From positions 17,411,001 to 17,475,000 of the forward strand of contig CM066322.1 of assembly GCA_033807775.1 (NCBI GenBank): a stretch of 64,000 bases of DNA, given 5' to 3'. Both the position numbers and the translations under genes were made by a program. Below, piece by piece: positions 1 through 10,616 of the stretch (positions are counted from its first letter, which is position 1; every line of letters begins with the position of its first letter). This DNA is from Saussurea involucrata. Taxonomy: Eukaryota > Streptophyta > Magnoliopsida > Asterales > Asteraceae. The notes under the pieces are model-generated. The model was not told where the DNA came from and searched no databases. It worked only from the letters and a program-made list of their open reading frames with translations.

Positions 1-720
1 GAATGGACAAGGAGAACGAGAGTTCTTGATGGAGATCCTCATGCTTGCTAAATACAAACATGATAACCTCGCCACTCTCGTCGGATTCTCTGATGAAAGT
101 GGCGAGAAAATCATTGTTTACAAGCATGAGGTCCGTGGAAGCCTTGATAAGTATCTAGCCAACACGGACCTCACATGGTTGCAACGAATATGTCTTGGTG
201 CAGCTCGTGGACTAAATTATCTTCATGATGTGGGATCAATTCACCGCGATATAAAAAGCTCTAACATTTTGCTAGATGCAAATTGGGAAGCCAAAATATC
301 TGATTTCGGATTGTCTAAAATAGATCTCACGAATCAAGAGTTCCCTTTTCTTATCACGAATGCTTGTGGCACGTATGGCTATGTTGATCCACAATATGTA
401 GAAACTTGTCTACTTACAAAGGAATCTGGTGTTTACTCTTTCAGCATGGTATTATTTGAAGTTTTATCTGGGAGGCTTGCAGCTATATATTCGGGAAAAT
501 AACAAGACTATATATCTATATGAATTGGTGAAACTTCACTATGGAATGGGAACGTTAGACGAAATCATCTTCCCTAATCTACGAGAACAAATGAAGCCAA
601 GTTCGTTAGAAGCATTCTCAAGAATTGCGTACTAGTGCCTGAATGAAGATAAAAGAGGTCGCCCTACGATGAGATCGATTGTCCAAGAACTAGAAACCGC
701 GTTAGAACTTCAAACCGTAT
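1..720 (+). pseudogene. receptor-like kinase domain, broken, cut by the left edge
   Basis: The reading frame is open at the left edge (GEREFLMEI, typical of the region after the ATP-binding lysine), so the N-terminal lobe lies outside the window. The frame then shows the catalytic loop HRDIKSSNILLD, the DFGLSK magnesium site and the GTYGYVDPQY activation/P+1 segment, all typical of plant receptor-like Ser/Thr kinases. Three faults suggest it is dead. The conserved Asp of subdomain IX (normally SDVYSFG) is Gly in SGVYSFS. A frameshift near 485-500 moves the rest (LDEIIFPNLREQ) into another frame. A TAG at about 633-635 sits where the family has the Glu of YECLNED. The C-terminal end (RGRPTMRSIVQELE) is still readable to about 717. 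Such genes often occur in clusters in asterids, so an intact paralogue may lie to the left. The family is clear; the exact subfamily is not. Confidence 0.85.
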
Positions 721-1182
721 GTTATTGTTTTTCTTGAAATTAATTAGATTGTAAACTTTATTAGAAATTTAGAATATTTAGATTATTATACTCACTAATT
801 AATTAAGTTTGTGTTTCTGTTTAATTCAAGTATTTTACAATGATTAAATTAGCATGTTATATGTTAACATTTGATGTATTAATGAGTACCACATCTTCAA
901 ATTTGTAACATTTCTATGGCAAGTTTGCCACCAAATGCTAAAATTGTGCCTTTTTAATGCATTTATCCACACACTCATCAATTATGAACATTAGCATGTT
1001 ATGGTCTTGTGTGTAAAATATAAGTACCAAGAAGCCGACAAAGACATAGAAGGAATTCAGAGTGATGCAAGTGTTAGTAGATGTGTTGGGGACGGTACCT
1101 TTGAAACTGAACTATTAGACATTAGTCAAGACATGTGTTCACACAAGCATTATATATTGAGTTTCACGAGTTCTTGGATTGC
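721..1182. other. AT-rich intergenic sequence, no gene seen
   Basis: Downstream of the kinase relic the sequence is AT-rich. Short open frames here have no recognisable domain. A coding-like patch near 1001-1130 (rich in Asp/Glu codons) may be a decayed exon, but I cannot assign it. Confidence 0.5.
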
Positions 1183-1199
1183 AAGATAGGATGTACCAA

Positions 1200-1397
1200 A
1201 CCACAAGGCTTGTGGCGTACTGGTTAAGGCTTGTGGGGATATGGCTAGTAAACCATCTACCCCAAGTTCGAATCCAGGCGCTTCCAACTTGTGGCCACTG
1301 GGGATAAACTCGGGGCTGCACGCTTTAGCAGCTGGGGCAATTGCCTCACCTTACCGGGATTAGTCGAGGCAATGTCCTCGGATACCCTTCCAAAAAA
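1200..1397 (+). mobile_element. SINE retrotransposon, apparently full length
   Basis: A 17-bp perfect direct repeat (AAGATAGGATGTACCAA) lies at 1183-1199 and 1398-1414. The sequence between has a pol III A-box-like stretch near 1212 (TGGCGTACTGG) and a B-box-like AGTTCGAATCC near 1266, and ends in an A-rich tail (1392-1399). This is the standard layout of a tRNA-derived SINE. A 5'-truncated relative (sharing TTGTGGCCACTGGGGAT) sits in antisense inside the Gypsy copy at 50775-50908, confirming a mobile family. Its source tRNA was not determined. Confidence 0.85.
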
Positions 1398-1414
1398 AAG
1401 ATAGGATGTACCAA

Positions 1415-2804
1415 TTTGTGTATGAGATTTTGATGTTTCACATTCATGTTGTATGTTGCATATTATATATGATATGCATTACAATTACGAGATACATGAT
1501 TACAAGGTTTTTTATACACATTTACAAATATGCTACTTACATTAACACATGGGTGTTGATCGACTAGTAGCATGTGTTTCACGAATAGGTCAAATACCAC
1601 TTATGTTGTATGTTACGTTGTTTGGCTTTTCGTGTTGATATTGTAGTAATTTGTACGTTTAAGTTGTTTGATATTTAAGTTTTCCGTTGTGATGTACTAT
1701 GTATATCTTTTTTTAAATACAATTATGAAAAAGTAGAAGAGGACGTACCAAAATGCTCATCTGGGACATTGGATTTAAGATTAAAGACTCTCGGCTTTTT
1801 ATGTTTTCTTTGGCGGGTAAGCATTTGGATAAACTGTCTTTAATGATTAATTTTGATTTTAAGAACTACGGTTGATATGAACTTGACAGAAAGTATATTT
1901 CAGTGATTTTGTGTCTTTGATGTTTCAACATCTTTTCTTGTCGATGAACAACACATGCATATTCAAATATTCCATTCATGATCCTAGTGATTGTGCTTCC
2001 TGTTTGTCCACATTTGATTATATCATTTATTAAAGTAAGCCAAGAAAACTTTTCACGTGCATGCATTTAAATAACATGATTTGTTTTATGTGTAAATAAA
2101 ATCGCTTCGTTACTTTGTCGTAGTGTACAAATTTATAGGATCTAAAAACTTTCATCGTATATCTTTTGAAATTACAATACAGACACAAGTTTTTCTTAGG
2201 TAGAGTTGGTTTGCAAGCCTTTATTTCCACCCCATACCCGAGTTTGAATCTCTTTTAGCGTCATTTTCTTAGTTCTTAATTTTTAATTTCAAATTTCTTA
2301 TGTTTTTTTTTTCTTTTTTGAAATAAAAGACTTAAACTCTAGACCTCACATATGAAAAACAATAAACTACTTGGGAAACAAAACTCTCTATGTTTGTTTC
2401 TTATGTCACATTGGTAAAAATATTTAGGCCCGTCTCTGAATAGATCGATATAGAATCGGTTAATGTAAACCTAAAACGAAAACAAAATAAATTGATGTGA
2501 CGTTGAGGTGGCATTAGGGTTCAGTGGGTTCGTGGGTTGGCGGTACTCATGGTCTAACAAGTTAAGTCTCAAACAAGATTTAGTGAATGTGATGATGTTT
2601 TTATAATAACATAACAAAGTTTTAAATATTCACGGTAATTTACCGATAATGTATCAATCGAGAACATGAATATTTATTTATGAAAGGGGTACGAAATTTA
2701 ATAAAAGAATTACAATGAAAGTATTTGTGTTTTCTCAAATATTACGGGAAGAGATATTACTAAATCATTAAAAGATATACCAAATAAGAAATTCTGAAAT
2801 CTTA
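1415..2804. other. intergenic, no supported gene
   Basis: AT-rich sequence with no open frame of recognisable content. A weak Harbinger-end-like stretch near 2490-2560 (see rejected list) is the only repeat-like signal I noticed. Confidence 0.5.
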
Positions 2805-2813
2805 TAAGATTTA

Positions 2814-2965
2814 GAGTAAATTGCATGATTGGTCCCTGTAGTTTACACAAAATTGCACTGTGCATCCCTAAATCAAAATAATTATGGAAAACGTCTCTGT
2901 GGTTTACATTTTTACACGTCTTTGGTCCTTGTGCCCTAACACCGTTTAGAGCATCTGTTAAATAG
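2814..2965 (+). repeat. left TIR of MULE-1
   Basis: The reverse complement of 10528-10607 matches this stretch with few differences. The outer part includes the TTGGTCCCTGTAGTTTAC block, and similarity reaches the CCCTAACACCGTTTA block near 2935-2950. Confidence 0.88.
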
Positions 2966-3099
2966 GTTTACTTTAAGGGTATTTCGGTCATTTTACATAT
3001 TTTTCTAATTTTTATTAAAAATTTAATTATGTATTATGTTAAATGTTATATTAATAATCTAATCTTATATGTTATATAGTCTGTATAGAATATAGATAT

Positions 3100-3600
3100 A
3101 TGCATCAAACACAGAGAGAAGAGCAAGATCGCCGCCTACCTCCATGATCTGTGTAGTCGGTTGACACCTCCCCCCTTTCCGCCTATCTCTATTCCCTCCA
3201 TCTCTTCCGAGTTCCGACCACCATTCTTCCTCTTCATCTTCTTTCCTCCTGTGCCAGAGAAATCCCCACCCTCATCACCGAAAGACTGTAATCCAGATTC
3301 AAAAGAATGTGAAACCCACGGCCGGATCCCTTACCCATTTTCTAACTCATCTCCGTTAACGACCAAAGCCCCACTGTGACTCCGTCGTTACTCCGACCCC
3401 TTTCGCATCATCCCCACTTCGTTGAGATCTGGGTTCATGAAGATCTCGTTCTTGAAGATCGATTGGTTTCTGGATCGACTGATTTCTAGTTTTTGAACGA
3501 CATATTTAGATGATTATGAAGATCTATTTTTTGATGCAATGTTTTTGTATATTGAGATCTGAGTTTATGTTTTCGATCTGGATTTCACCAACTTCGGCTT
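3100..3600 (+). other. host-like captured sequence in MULE-1 (unique part)
   Basis: A pyrimidine-rich, GC-richer stretch unlike the AT-rich surroundings, with an open frame at 3161-3379 rich in Pro/Ser and no known domain. It resembles a 5'UTR/first-exon fragment. Capture of a host gene piece is an inference from composition only. It precedes the first A module and is not repeated. Confidence 0.35.
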
Positions 3601-4246
3601 TTGGTCCCAAACACGATGACGCAAAAACAACCCAAGGTAAATCCTAAGTTTATATATGTTCGTCTTCATCCAGATCAACAATTGGTATTCTGTATTACAG
3701 AATCGCACAACGTGGGTTTGGGGAGGTGGTGGTTTTGGAGGAGGAACAATGAGAGATTAGTTGATTTGGTGGTGCTGGATCATATGGGAACCCCCGTTTC
3801 TGCTTCTGCATTTCGAGCAACAGGAAGAAGAACACGAACATTTACTATTTAAATTCATGTTTGTACATCTCGTAAGATTTAGTTTTTTTTCTTTTACTTA
3901 GATTTGGTGTTTTTGATTTATACTATTTTGTATCCCAAACATTTGAATGAATTTATATGAAATTCTTTGTTGTGTTCTTGATGGTTGATGCGTTTAGAAG
4001 TGTGCCTTCATCACCTAAGTCACATAAAGATAGAAACTTTAAATTGAAAACCCTATAATGTGATGGTGAAAGAACACATAACACACATGCCAAACTACAA
4101 AAATCCTTGAATGGTGGGGGTGGATTCACAAAGTCAGATGGGGGAGATGAGGCTTTAAAAGTCAGATGGAGGAGGAGGCTTCACGAAGTTGGCCATGTGT
4201 CGCCGGAGAAGGGATCTGCCCCTGTGTCATCGGAAATGGTTGTCTT
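3601..4246 (+). repeat. module A, copy 1
   Basis: First of three near-identical copies (others at 6608-7244 and 9605-10250). It holds an 80-odd codon frame at about 3601-3852 with no recognisable domain, and a later GC-rich patch with CGCCGGAGAAGG. The Copia-type LTR begins directly after it at 4247. Copies 1 and 3 share a 10-bp stretch (AAAAGTCAGA type) near 4156 that copy 2 lacks. Confidence 0.85.
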
Positions 4247-4544
4247 TGTTGGAAGAAAACTTGCTATGATGAACAAAATCACAGGTAATATATAAATATG
4301 CTTGCTATTGATTGATACTTGCAACTTTTGTTCATACAAATCACAAATACATTGACCCTATTTATACATATTGAAAAGGTGCCATCGAACCATCGCAATG
4401 GTTCGGTAAAGGTTGTGTTGTTTCATGAAGCATCACACCTCTTCATGAATGGTCACACCTTTTCACTAAAATAACTACTTATAAATATATATATACTTTC
4501 TGACTTACTAATTTTAACCCAAAAGTTTAGGTTAACTATCAACA
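4247..4544 (-). repeat. 3' LTR of gag-only Copia, copy 1
   Basis: 298 bp with TG...CA ends. It adjoins a purine tract on the minus strand (AAGGGGGAG) and is repeated at 7245-7542. Confidence 0.85.
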
Positions 4545-4556
4545 CTCCCCCTTAAA
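4545..4556 (-). other. polypurine tract
   Basis: On the minus strand TTTAAGGGGGAG directly precedes the 3' LTR, as expected for plus-strand priming. Confidence 0.75.
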
Positions 4557-4604
4557 CTAAACTTTGGTTTAAGGTAGGTCTTCAACTTGCTTTTATCTTG
4601 CTCT

Positions 4605-5522
4605 TTACAGCAGCGTTGGTCCTTCGTCATCATTAATGAGATAAGACTCTTCTTGCTTGTCTTTATTGTCTTTCCACTTCGTACATTCCCTCGCAAAATG
4701 GCCGAAGTCACCACATTCATAACATCTGAAGGTGCTCTTGTCTTTAGTTCCTTGACTCGTACTTCTTCCACGTGCATTTGGACTATTCTTCCATTTCAGG
4801 CTTTCCTTGGCTTCGTTGTTGAAATTTTTACCTCGCCCTTTACCACGACTTTGGTTGTTTGAACTTGCCATCAGAAGTTTGTCTTGATCATTTGCCTCTG
4901 GCGTGTCTTGACTTTTGATTCGTTCTTCAAAGGCTGTTAATCTTCCAACGGCTTCTTCAAACGACATTTTGTCTAAATCTTGATATTGTTCAATAGTTGC
5001 CACGATCGGTAAAAACTTCTTTGGAACCGAATTGAGTAGTTTCCTCACAATTATCTTGCTTTCGAGCGTAGTTCCAAGATTACTAAATTTTGCCCTTATA
5101 TTGCTCAATTTGCTTGCAAAACCACTTACAGTTTCACTTTCTTTCATCTTTAATGACTCTAGTTCACTCCTCAAAGTTTGCGAACGTGCTTTCTGAACTA
5201 AGTCTACTCCAATGAACAGAACTTTGATTGAGTCCCAAACTTCCTTTGTAGTCGAGCACTGTGCTACCTGCATTAGAACATCTTCGGGCAATGTTTGAAA
5301 GATCATTGCCTTTGATATATGTGTTTTCTTCTCATCCACTGCATTTTCAGCATCAATTGTTTCCCACAGACCATGGGCCTTCAATATTGTTTCCATCAAC
5401 AATGCCCACGTCGTGTAGTTTGTTTCAGTCAATTTTGGACATTGTAGTAAAACATTTCCTTGTTCTCGAACTGATGCACTGTTTGATGCGTTATCATGTT
5501 TGTCACCTTCTTTTTCTACCAT
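4605..5522 (-). CDS. gag: Copia-type Gag polyprotein, intact
   Basis: A 305-residue protein starting MVEKEGDKHD. Residues of about 28-240 form a UBN2-type Copia Gag core (LTETNYTTWALLMETILKA; later VRKLLNSVPKKF and EEAVGRLTAFEERI). A basic Gly/Arg linker follows (RGKGRGKNF), then one CCHC zinc knuckle near residues 267-280 (CYECGDFGHFAREC) and an acidic tail. Gag packages retroelement RNA into cytoplasmic particles. The ORF is undamaged although the element has no pol, so it could serve as a structural donor or parasite of an autonomous Copia. The start is the first Met after the leader. Near-identical copy 2 is frameshifted, which makes this the only intact gag in MULE-1. Confidence 0.88.
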   Translation of the reverse strand: MVEKEGDKHDNASNSASVREQGNVLLQCPKLTETNYTTWALLMETILKAHGLWETIDAENAVDEKKTHISKAMIFQTLPEDVLMQVAQCSTTKEVWDSIKVLFIGVDLVQKARSQTLRSELESLKMKESETVSGFASKLSNIRAKFSNLGTTLESKIIVRKLLNSVPKKFLPIVATIEQYQDLDKMSFEEAVGRLTAFEERIKSQDTPEANDQDKLLMASSNNQSRGKGRGKNFNNEAKESLKWKNSPNARGRSTSQGTKDKSTFRCYECGDFGHFARECTKWKDNKDKQEESYLINDDEGPTLL

Positions 5523-5849
5523 GCTTGTTTGCTTGCTTTTAACTTGCTTATTTCTTACAAATCAGAACCGAGATGGTTTCTGGTTTTCTTGCTCTTGTGT
5601 TTAATCAAAAGATCAAAACACTTACTTACTACTGGCCAACTTGCTAACCAGGTTTTCTTGCTAAACTTGCTCAATATTGACCAACTTGCTAATCAATATT
5701 GTATTTCCAGACCCACTTGCTAATCTGGCTCTTGCTTGCTTTGATCAAAATAATTGATCCTTTCTTGCTGATATTAAACCTCAATGATTCTAATTTCTTG
5801 TTGGTTTGAATCAAGGGTTCTACTTGCTATTTGAATTTTAAGGTTCGGA

Positions 5850-5943
5850 ACTTGCTATGAACCTAAGGATTCGGTTTTGACTTGCTAAGAATCACAAGGA
5901 TTCGGTTTTGACTTGCTAAGAATCACTAGGATTCGGTTTTTAC
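5850..5943 (-). repeat. short tandem repeat in the Copia leader
   Basis: Three copies of a unit of about 31 bp built on ACTTGCTAAGAATCAC and GGATTCGGTTTT. The CTTGCT motif is scattered through the whole leader. The same array is present in copy 2 near 8847-8940. Confidence 0.7.
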
Positions 5944-6560
5944 TTGCTTGCTTTCTTTCTTCCCCCTTACTTTTTTCTTTCTAAGAACAATCTTAAAAAA
6001 ACTTCCTTCTTTTGTCCCTTTTATTTTTCCTTCCTTAATTAAAGTATAAGATTTTTTCAAAAAATCCTTATAATTTTAATTAAAGTATATCTTAATATAA
6101 AAAATCTTTATAGATAAAAACGTTTGTTGTTTTTTATTTAAAAAAATCTCTTTATTAATTTTCTATTTAACCTAATTCTAAAATTGGGTCAAAAGGAATT
6201 TGGGAAGAAATGGAAACGTAAACCTTCTTTGCGGTTCCTTCAATCAGCGATGCTTCTTCAAGGTGAAATCGTCACCTTCTTCTCTGGGTTCCTTCTTCAA
6301 TCACTTTCTTCTCCGTCGATTCTTCTTCAATCGCTTTGTTCTCCGGCGATTTTTCTCCGATTGAGCCCTTTGACTCTGATTCGATTTTGCACCGATTTGG
6401 TTCGATTCCTCCTGAATCGATGGCTGTGTTCGATTTTCTTTCTGAGAATCGATTCGGTTTCTTCTGTATCGATTTCTTCTAAATCAAAAGCTTCTTAAAT
6501 CGGTTGAATGGAACAGGTATCTTCCTTCTTACTTGCGGCTACTTTCTCCAGAATCGTCTT

Positions 6561-6572
6561 GCTCTGATACCA
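6561..6572 (-). other. primer binding site, initiator Met-tRNA type
   Basis: The minus strand reads TGGTATCAGAGC two bases after the LTR end, the standard plant Copia primer site. Confidence 0.85.
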
Positions 6573-6574
6573 AT

Positions 6575-6607
6575 TGTTGGAAGAAAACTTGCTATGATGA
6601 ACAAAAT
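6575..6607 (-). repeat. truncated 5' LTR (33 bp)
   Basis: Identical to the first 33 bp (plus strand) of the LTR at 4247. It then switches to module A instead of continuing with CACAGGTAA. Confidence 0.85.
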
Positions 6608-7244
6608 TTGGTCCCAAACACGATGACGCAAAAACAACCCAAGGTAAATCCTAAGTTTATATATGTTCGTCTTCATCCAGATCAACAATTGGTATTCTGT
6701 ATTACAGAATCGCACAACGTGGGTTTGGGGAGGTGGTGGTTTTGGAGGAGGAACAATGAGAGATTAGTTGATTTGGTGGTGCTGGATCATATGGGAACCC
6801 CCGTTTCTGCTTCTGCATTTCGAGCAACAGGAAGAAGAACACGAACATTTACTATTTAAATTCATGTTTGTACATCTCGTAAGATTTAGTTTTTTTTCTT
6901 TTACTTAGATTTGGTGTTTTTGATTTATACTATTTTGTATCCCAAACATTTGAATGAATTTATATGAAATTCTTTGTTGTGTTCTTGATGGTTGATGCGT
7001 TTAGAAGTGTGCCTTCATCACCTAAGTCACATAAAGATAGAAACTTTAAATTGAAAACCCTATAATGTGATGGTGAAAGAACACATAACACACATGCCAA
7101 ACTACAAAAAGCCTTGAATGGTGGGGGTGGATTCACAAAGTCAGATGGGGGAGATGAGGCTTTATGGAGGAGGAGGCTTCACGAAGTTGGCCATGTGTCG
7201 CCGGAGAAGGGATCTGCCCCTGTGTCATCGGAAATGGTTGTCTT
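6608..7244 (+). repeat. module A, copy 2
   Basis: Starts abruptly after 33 bp of LTR (6575-6607), where the LTR sequence should have continued. It differs from copies 1 and 3 by a deletion of about 10 bp near 7163 and by AAGCC for AATCC near 7109, so these are private changes. Confidence 0.85.
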
Positions 7245-7602
7245 TGTTGGAAGAAAACTTGCTATGATGAACAAAATCACAGGTAATATATAAATATGCT
7301 TGCTATTGATTGATACTTGCAACTTTTGTTCATACAAATCACAAATACATTGACCCTATTTATACATATTGAAAATGTGCCATCGAACCATCGCAATGGT
7401 TCGGTAAAGGTTGTGTTGTTTCATGAAGCATCACACCTCTTCATGAATGGTCACACCTTTTCACTAAAATAACTACTTATAAATATATATATACTTTCTG
7501 ACTTACTAATTTTAACCCAAAAGTTTAGGTTAACTATCAACACTCCCCCTTAAACTAAACTTTGGTTTAAGGTAGGTCTTCAACTTGCTTTTATCTTGCT
7601 CT

Positions 7603-8519
7603 TTACAGCAGCGTTGGTCCTTCGTCATCATTAATGAGATAAGACTCTTCTTGCTTGTCTTTATTGTCTTTCCACTTCGTACATTCCCTCGCAAAATGGC
7701 CGAAGTCACCACATTCATAACATCTGAAGGTGCTCTTGTCTTTAGTTCCTTGACTCGTACTTCTTCCACGTGCATTTGGACTATTCTTCCATTTCAGGCT
7801 TTCCTTGGCTTCGTTATTGAAATTTTTACCTCGCCCTTTACCACGACTTTGGTTGTTTGAACTTGCCATCAGAAGTTTGTCTTGATCATTTGCCTCTGGC
7901 GTGTCTTGACTTTTGATTCGTTCTTCAAAGGCTGTTAATCTTCCAACGGCTTCTTCAAACGACATTTTGTCTAAATCTTGATATTGTTCAATAGTTGCCA
8001 CGATCGGTAAAACTTCTTTGGAACCGAATTGAGTAGTTTCCTCACAATTATCTTGCTTTCGAGCGTAGTTCCAAGATTACTAAATTTTGCCCTTATATTG
8101 CTCAATTTGCTTGCAAAACCACTTACAGTTTCACTTTCTTTCATCTTTAATGACTCTAGTTCACTCCTCAAAGTTTGCGAACGTGCTTTCTGAACTAAGT
8201 CTACTCCAATGAACAGAACTTTGATTGAGTCCCAAACTTCCTTTGTAGTCGAGCACTGTGCTACCTGCATTAGAACATCTTCGGGCAATGTTTGAAAGAT
8301 CATTGCCTTTGATATATGTGCTTTCTTCTCATCCACTGCATTTTCAGCATCAATTGTTTCCCACAGACCATGGGCCTTCAATATTGTTTCCATCAACAAT
8401 GCCCACGTCGTGTAGTTTGTTTCAGTCAATTTTGGACATTGTAGTAAAACATTTCCTTGTTCTCGAACTGATGCACTGCTTGATGCGTTATCATGTTTGT
8501 CACCTTCTTTTTCTACCAT
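7603..8519 (-). pseudogene. gag: Copia-type Gag, frameshifted copy
   Basis: Same protein as 4605-5522, but a run of five A at about 8010 (plus strand) has lost one base relative to copy 1. The N-terminal 176 or so residues run into an unrelated tail and the zinc-knuckle half is in another frame. Other differences are few (for example Asn/Ser and Thr/Ala changes), so the copies split recently. Confidence 0.88.
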
Positions 8520-9557
8520 GCTTGTTTGCTTGCTTTTAACTTGCTTATTTCTTACAAATCAGAACCGAGATGGTTTCTGGTTTTCTTGCTCTTGTGTTTA
8601 ATCAAAAGATCAAAACACTTACTTACTACTGGCCAACTTGCTAACCAGGTTTTCTTGCTAAACTTGCTCAATATTGACCAACTTGCTAATCAATATTGTA
8701 TTTCCAGACCCACTTTCTAATCTGGCTCTTGCTTGCTTTGATCAAAATAATTGATCCTTTCTTGCTGATATTAAACCTCAATGATTCTAATTTCTTGTTG
8801 GTTTGAATAAAGGGTTCTACTTGCTATTTGAATTTTAAGGTTCGGAACTTGCTATGAACCTAAGGATTCGGTTTTGACTTGCTAAGAATCACAAGGATTC
8901 GGTTTTGACTTGCTAAGAATCACTAGGATTCGGTTTTTACTTGCTTGCTTTCTTTCTTCCCCCTTACTTTTTTCTTTCTAAGAACAATCTTAAAAAAACT
9001 TCCTTCTTTTGTCCCTTTTATTTTTCCTTCCTTAATTAAAGTATAAGACTTTTTCAAAAAATCCTTATAATTTTAATTAAAGTATATCTTAATATAAAAA
9101 ATCTTTATAGATAAAAACGTTTGTTGTTTTTTATTTAAAAAAATCTCTTTATTAAATTTCTATTTAACCTAATTCTAAAATTGGGTCAAAAGGAATTTGG
9201 GAAGAAATGGAAACGTAAACCTTCTTGGCGGTTCCTTCAATCAGCGATGCTTCTTCAAGGTGAAATCGTCACCTTCTTCTCTGGGTTCCTTCTTCAATCG
9301 CTTTCTTCTCCGTCGATTCTTCTTCAATCGCTTTGTTCTCCGGCGATTTTTCTCCGATTGAGCCCTTTGACTCTGATTCGATTTTGCACCGATTTGGTTC
9401 GATTCCTCCTGAATCGATGGCTGTGTTCGATTTTCTTTCTGAGAATCGATTCGGTTTCTTCTGTATCGATTTCTTCTAAATCAAAAGCTTCTTAAATCGG
9501 TTGAATGGAACAGGTATCTTCCTTCTTACTTGCGGCTACTTTCTCCCGAATCGTCTT

Positions 9558-9569
9558 GCTCTGATACCA
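9558..9569 (-). other. primer binding site in copy 2
   Basis: The minus strand reads TGGTATCAGAGC next to the LTR stub at 9572-9604. Confidence 0.8.
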
Positions 9570-9604
9570 ATTGTTGGAAGAAAACTTGCTATGATGAACA
9601 AAAT

Positions 9605-10250
9605 TTGGTCCCAAACACGATGACGCAAAAACAACCCAAGGTAAATCCTAAGTTTATATATGTTCGTCTTCATCCAGATCAACAATTGGTATTCTGTATT
9701 ACAGAATCGCACAACGTGGGTTTGGGGAGGTGGTGGTTTTGGAGGAGGAACAATGAGAGATTAGTTGATTTGGTGGTGCTGGATCATATGGGAACCCCCG
9801 TTTCTGCTTCTGCATTTCGAGCAACAGGAAGAAGAACACGAACATTTACTATTTAAATTCATGTTTGTACATCTCGTAAGATTTAGTTTTTTTTCTTTTA
9901 CTTAGATTTGGTGTTTTTGATTTATACTATTTTGTATCCCAAACATTTGAATGAATTTATATGAAATTCTTTGTTGTGTTCTTGATGGTTGATGCGTTTA
10001 GAAGTGTGCCTTCATCACCTAAGTCACATAAAGATAGAAACTTTAAATTGAAAACCCTATAATGTGATGGTGAAAGAACACATAACACACATGCCAAACT
10101 ACAAAAATCCTTGAATGGTGGGGGTGGATTCACAAAGTCAGATGGGGGAGATGAGGCTTTAAAAGTCAGATGGAGGAGGAGGCTTCACGAAGTTGGCCAT
10201 GTGTCGCCGGAGAAGGGATCTGCCCCTGTGTCATCGGAAATGGTTGTCTT
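9605..10250 (+). repeat. module A, copy 3 (empty site)
   Basis: Same sequence as copy 1, but at its end GTTGTCTT runs straight into TAGCCGGAG with no Copia LTR. It therefore represents the pre-insertion state of the target used by the Copia elements. Confidence 0.85.
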
Positions 10251-10424
10251 TAGCCGGAGATGACAAGTTATTTAGCTGGAGATGACAAGTTAGGGATGGG
10301 GTTCACGAACTCAGATGGGGTATCTTGTTGTATACTTTGTTTTTAGTTATATATATTATATATTTTTTATATTGTTTATTTTTAAAAGGAAATGAATTAA
10401 TGGTAAAAAAACCAAACTACCCAT

Positions 10425-10607
10425 GAGATAACAGATCATTTTAACGGTGTTAGGACACATGGACCAGAGGAGTGTGAAATTATAAACCACAGGGACCAAA
10501 GGAGTGTGAAATTGTAAACCACGGGGACGTTTTCCATAATTATTTCAAATTAGGGACGGACAATGCAATTTTGTGTAAACCATATGGACCAATCATGTAA
10601 TTTACTC
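10425..10607 (-). repeat. right TIR of MULE-1, with a short internal duplication
   Basis: Inverted match to 2814-2965. It is longer than the left arm because a block of about 35 bp (ACCACAGGGACC ... GAGTGTGAAATT) is present twice near 10465-10525. Confidence 0.85.
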
Positions 10608-10616
10608 TAAGATTTA

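Larger units (their letters stand above)
4247..6607 (-). mobile_element. gag-only Copia-type element (TR-GAG-like), copy 1
   Basis: Read on the minus strand: a 5' LTR stub (6575-6607), a primer binding site TGGTATCAGAGC (6561-6572), a leader of about 1 kb, a gag ORF (5522-4605), a purine tract (4556-4545) and a complete 3' LTR (4544-4247, TGTTG...CAACA). There is no protease, integrase, RT or RNase H: only about 60 bp separate the gag stop from the LTR. This matches the class of non-autonomous LTR elements that keep only gag. The 5' LTR is cut after 33 bp and joined to module A. Confidence 0.85.
7245..9604 (-). mobile_element. gag-only Copia-type element, copy 2
   Basis: Near-identical duplicate of 4247-6607 with the same truncated 5' LTR (9572-9604), primer site (9558-9569), leader and full 3' LTR (7245-7542). 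The shared truncation shows that it arose by duplication, not by a second insertion. Confidence 0.85.
2814..10607. mobile_element. MULE-1, Mutator-like element without visible transposase
   Basis: The ends are inverted repeats starting GAGTAAATT, alignable for roughly 150 bp. They are flanked by a perfect 9-bp direct repeat TAAGATTTA at 2805-2813 and 10608-10616. Long TIRs plus a 9-bp target duplication are the hallmark of the Mutator superfamily. The 7,794-bp interior has no mudrA-like transposase. It holds a GC-richer, host-like module repeated three times and two near-identical gag-only Copia elements, so it is a non-autonomous element that grew by insertion and tandem duplication. Autonomous partners must lie elsewhere. 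Confidence 0.88.

Noticed and set aside
2185..2260. B-box-like GAGTTTGAATCTC suggesting another SINE
   Set aside because: No A-box at the right distance, no A tail and no target duplication seen.
2420..2560. Possible Harbinger MITE (GATGTGACGTTGAGGTGGCA ... CATGGTCTAAC)
   Set aside because: The right part resembles Harbinger ends, but the left end does not pair and the flanks TTA/TAA do not match convincingly.
3601..3852. Open frame with VRLHPDQQLVFCITES repeated in all three A modules
   Set aside because: No domain recognised and no proven start. Identity among copies follows from recent duplication. Described as part of module A only.
6184..6498. Leu/Ser-rich frame in the Copia leader, also at 9181-9495
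   Set aside because: Lies antisense in the untranslated leader of the gag-only Copia and comes from CTTCTT-rich composition.
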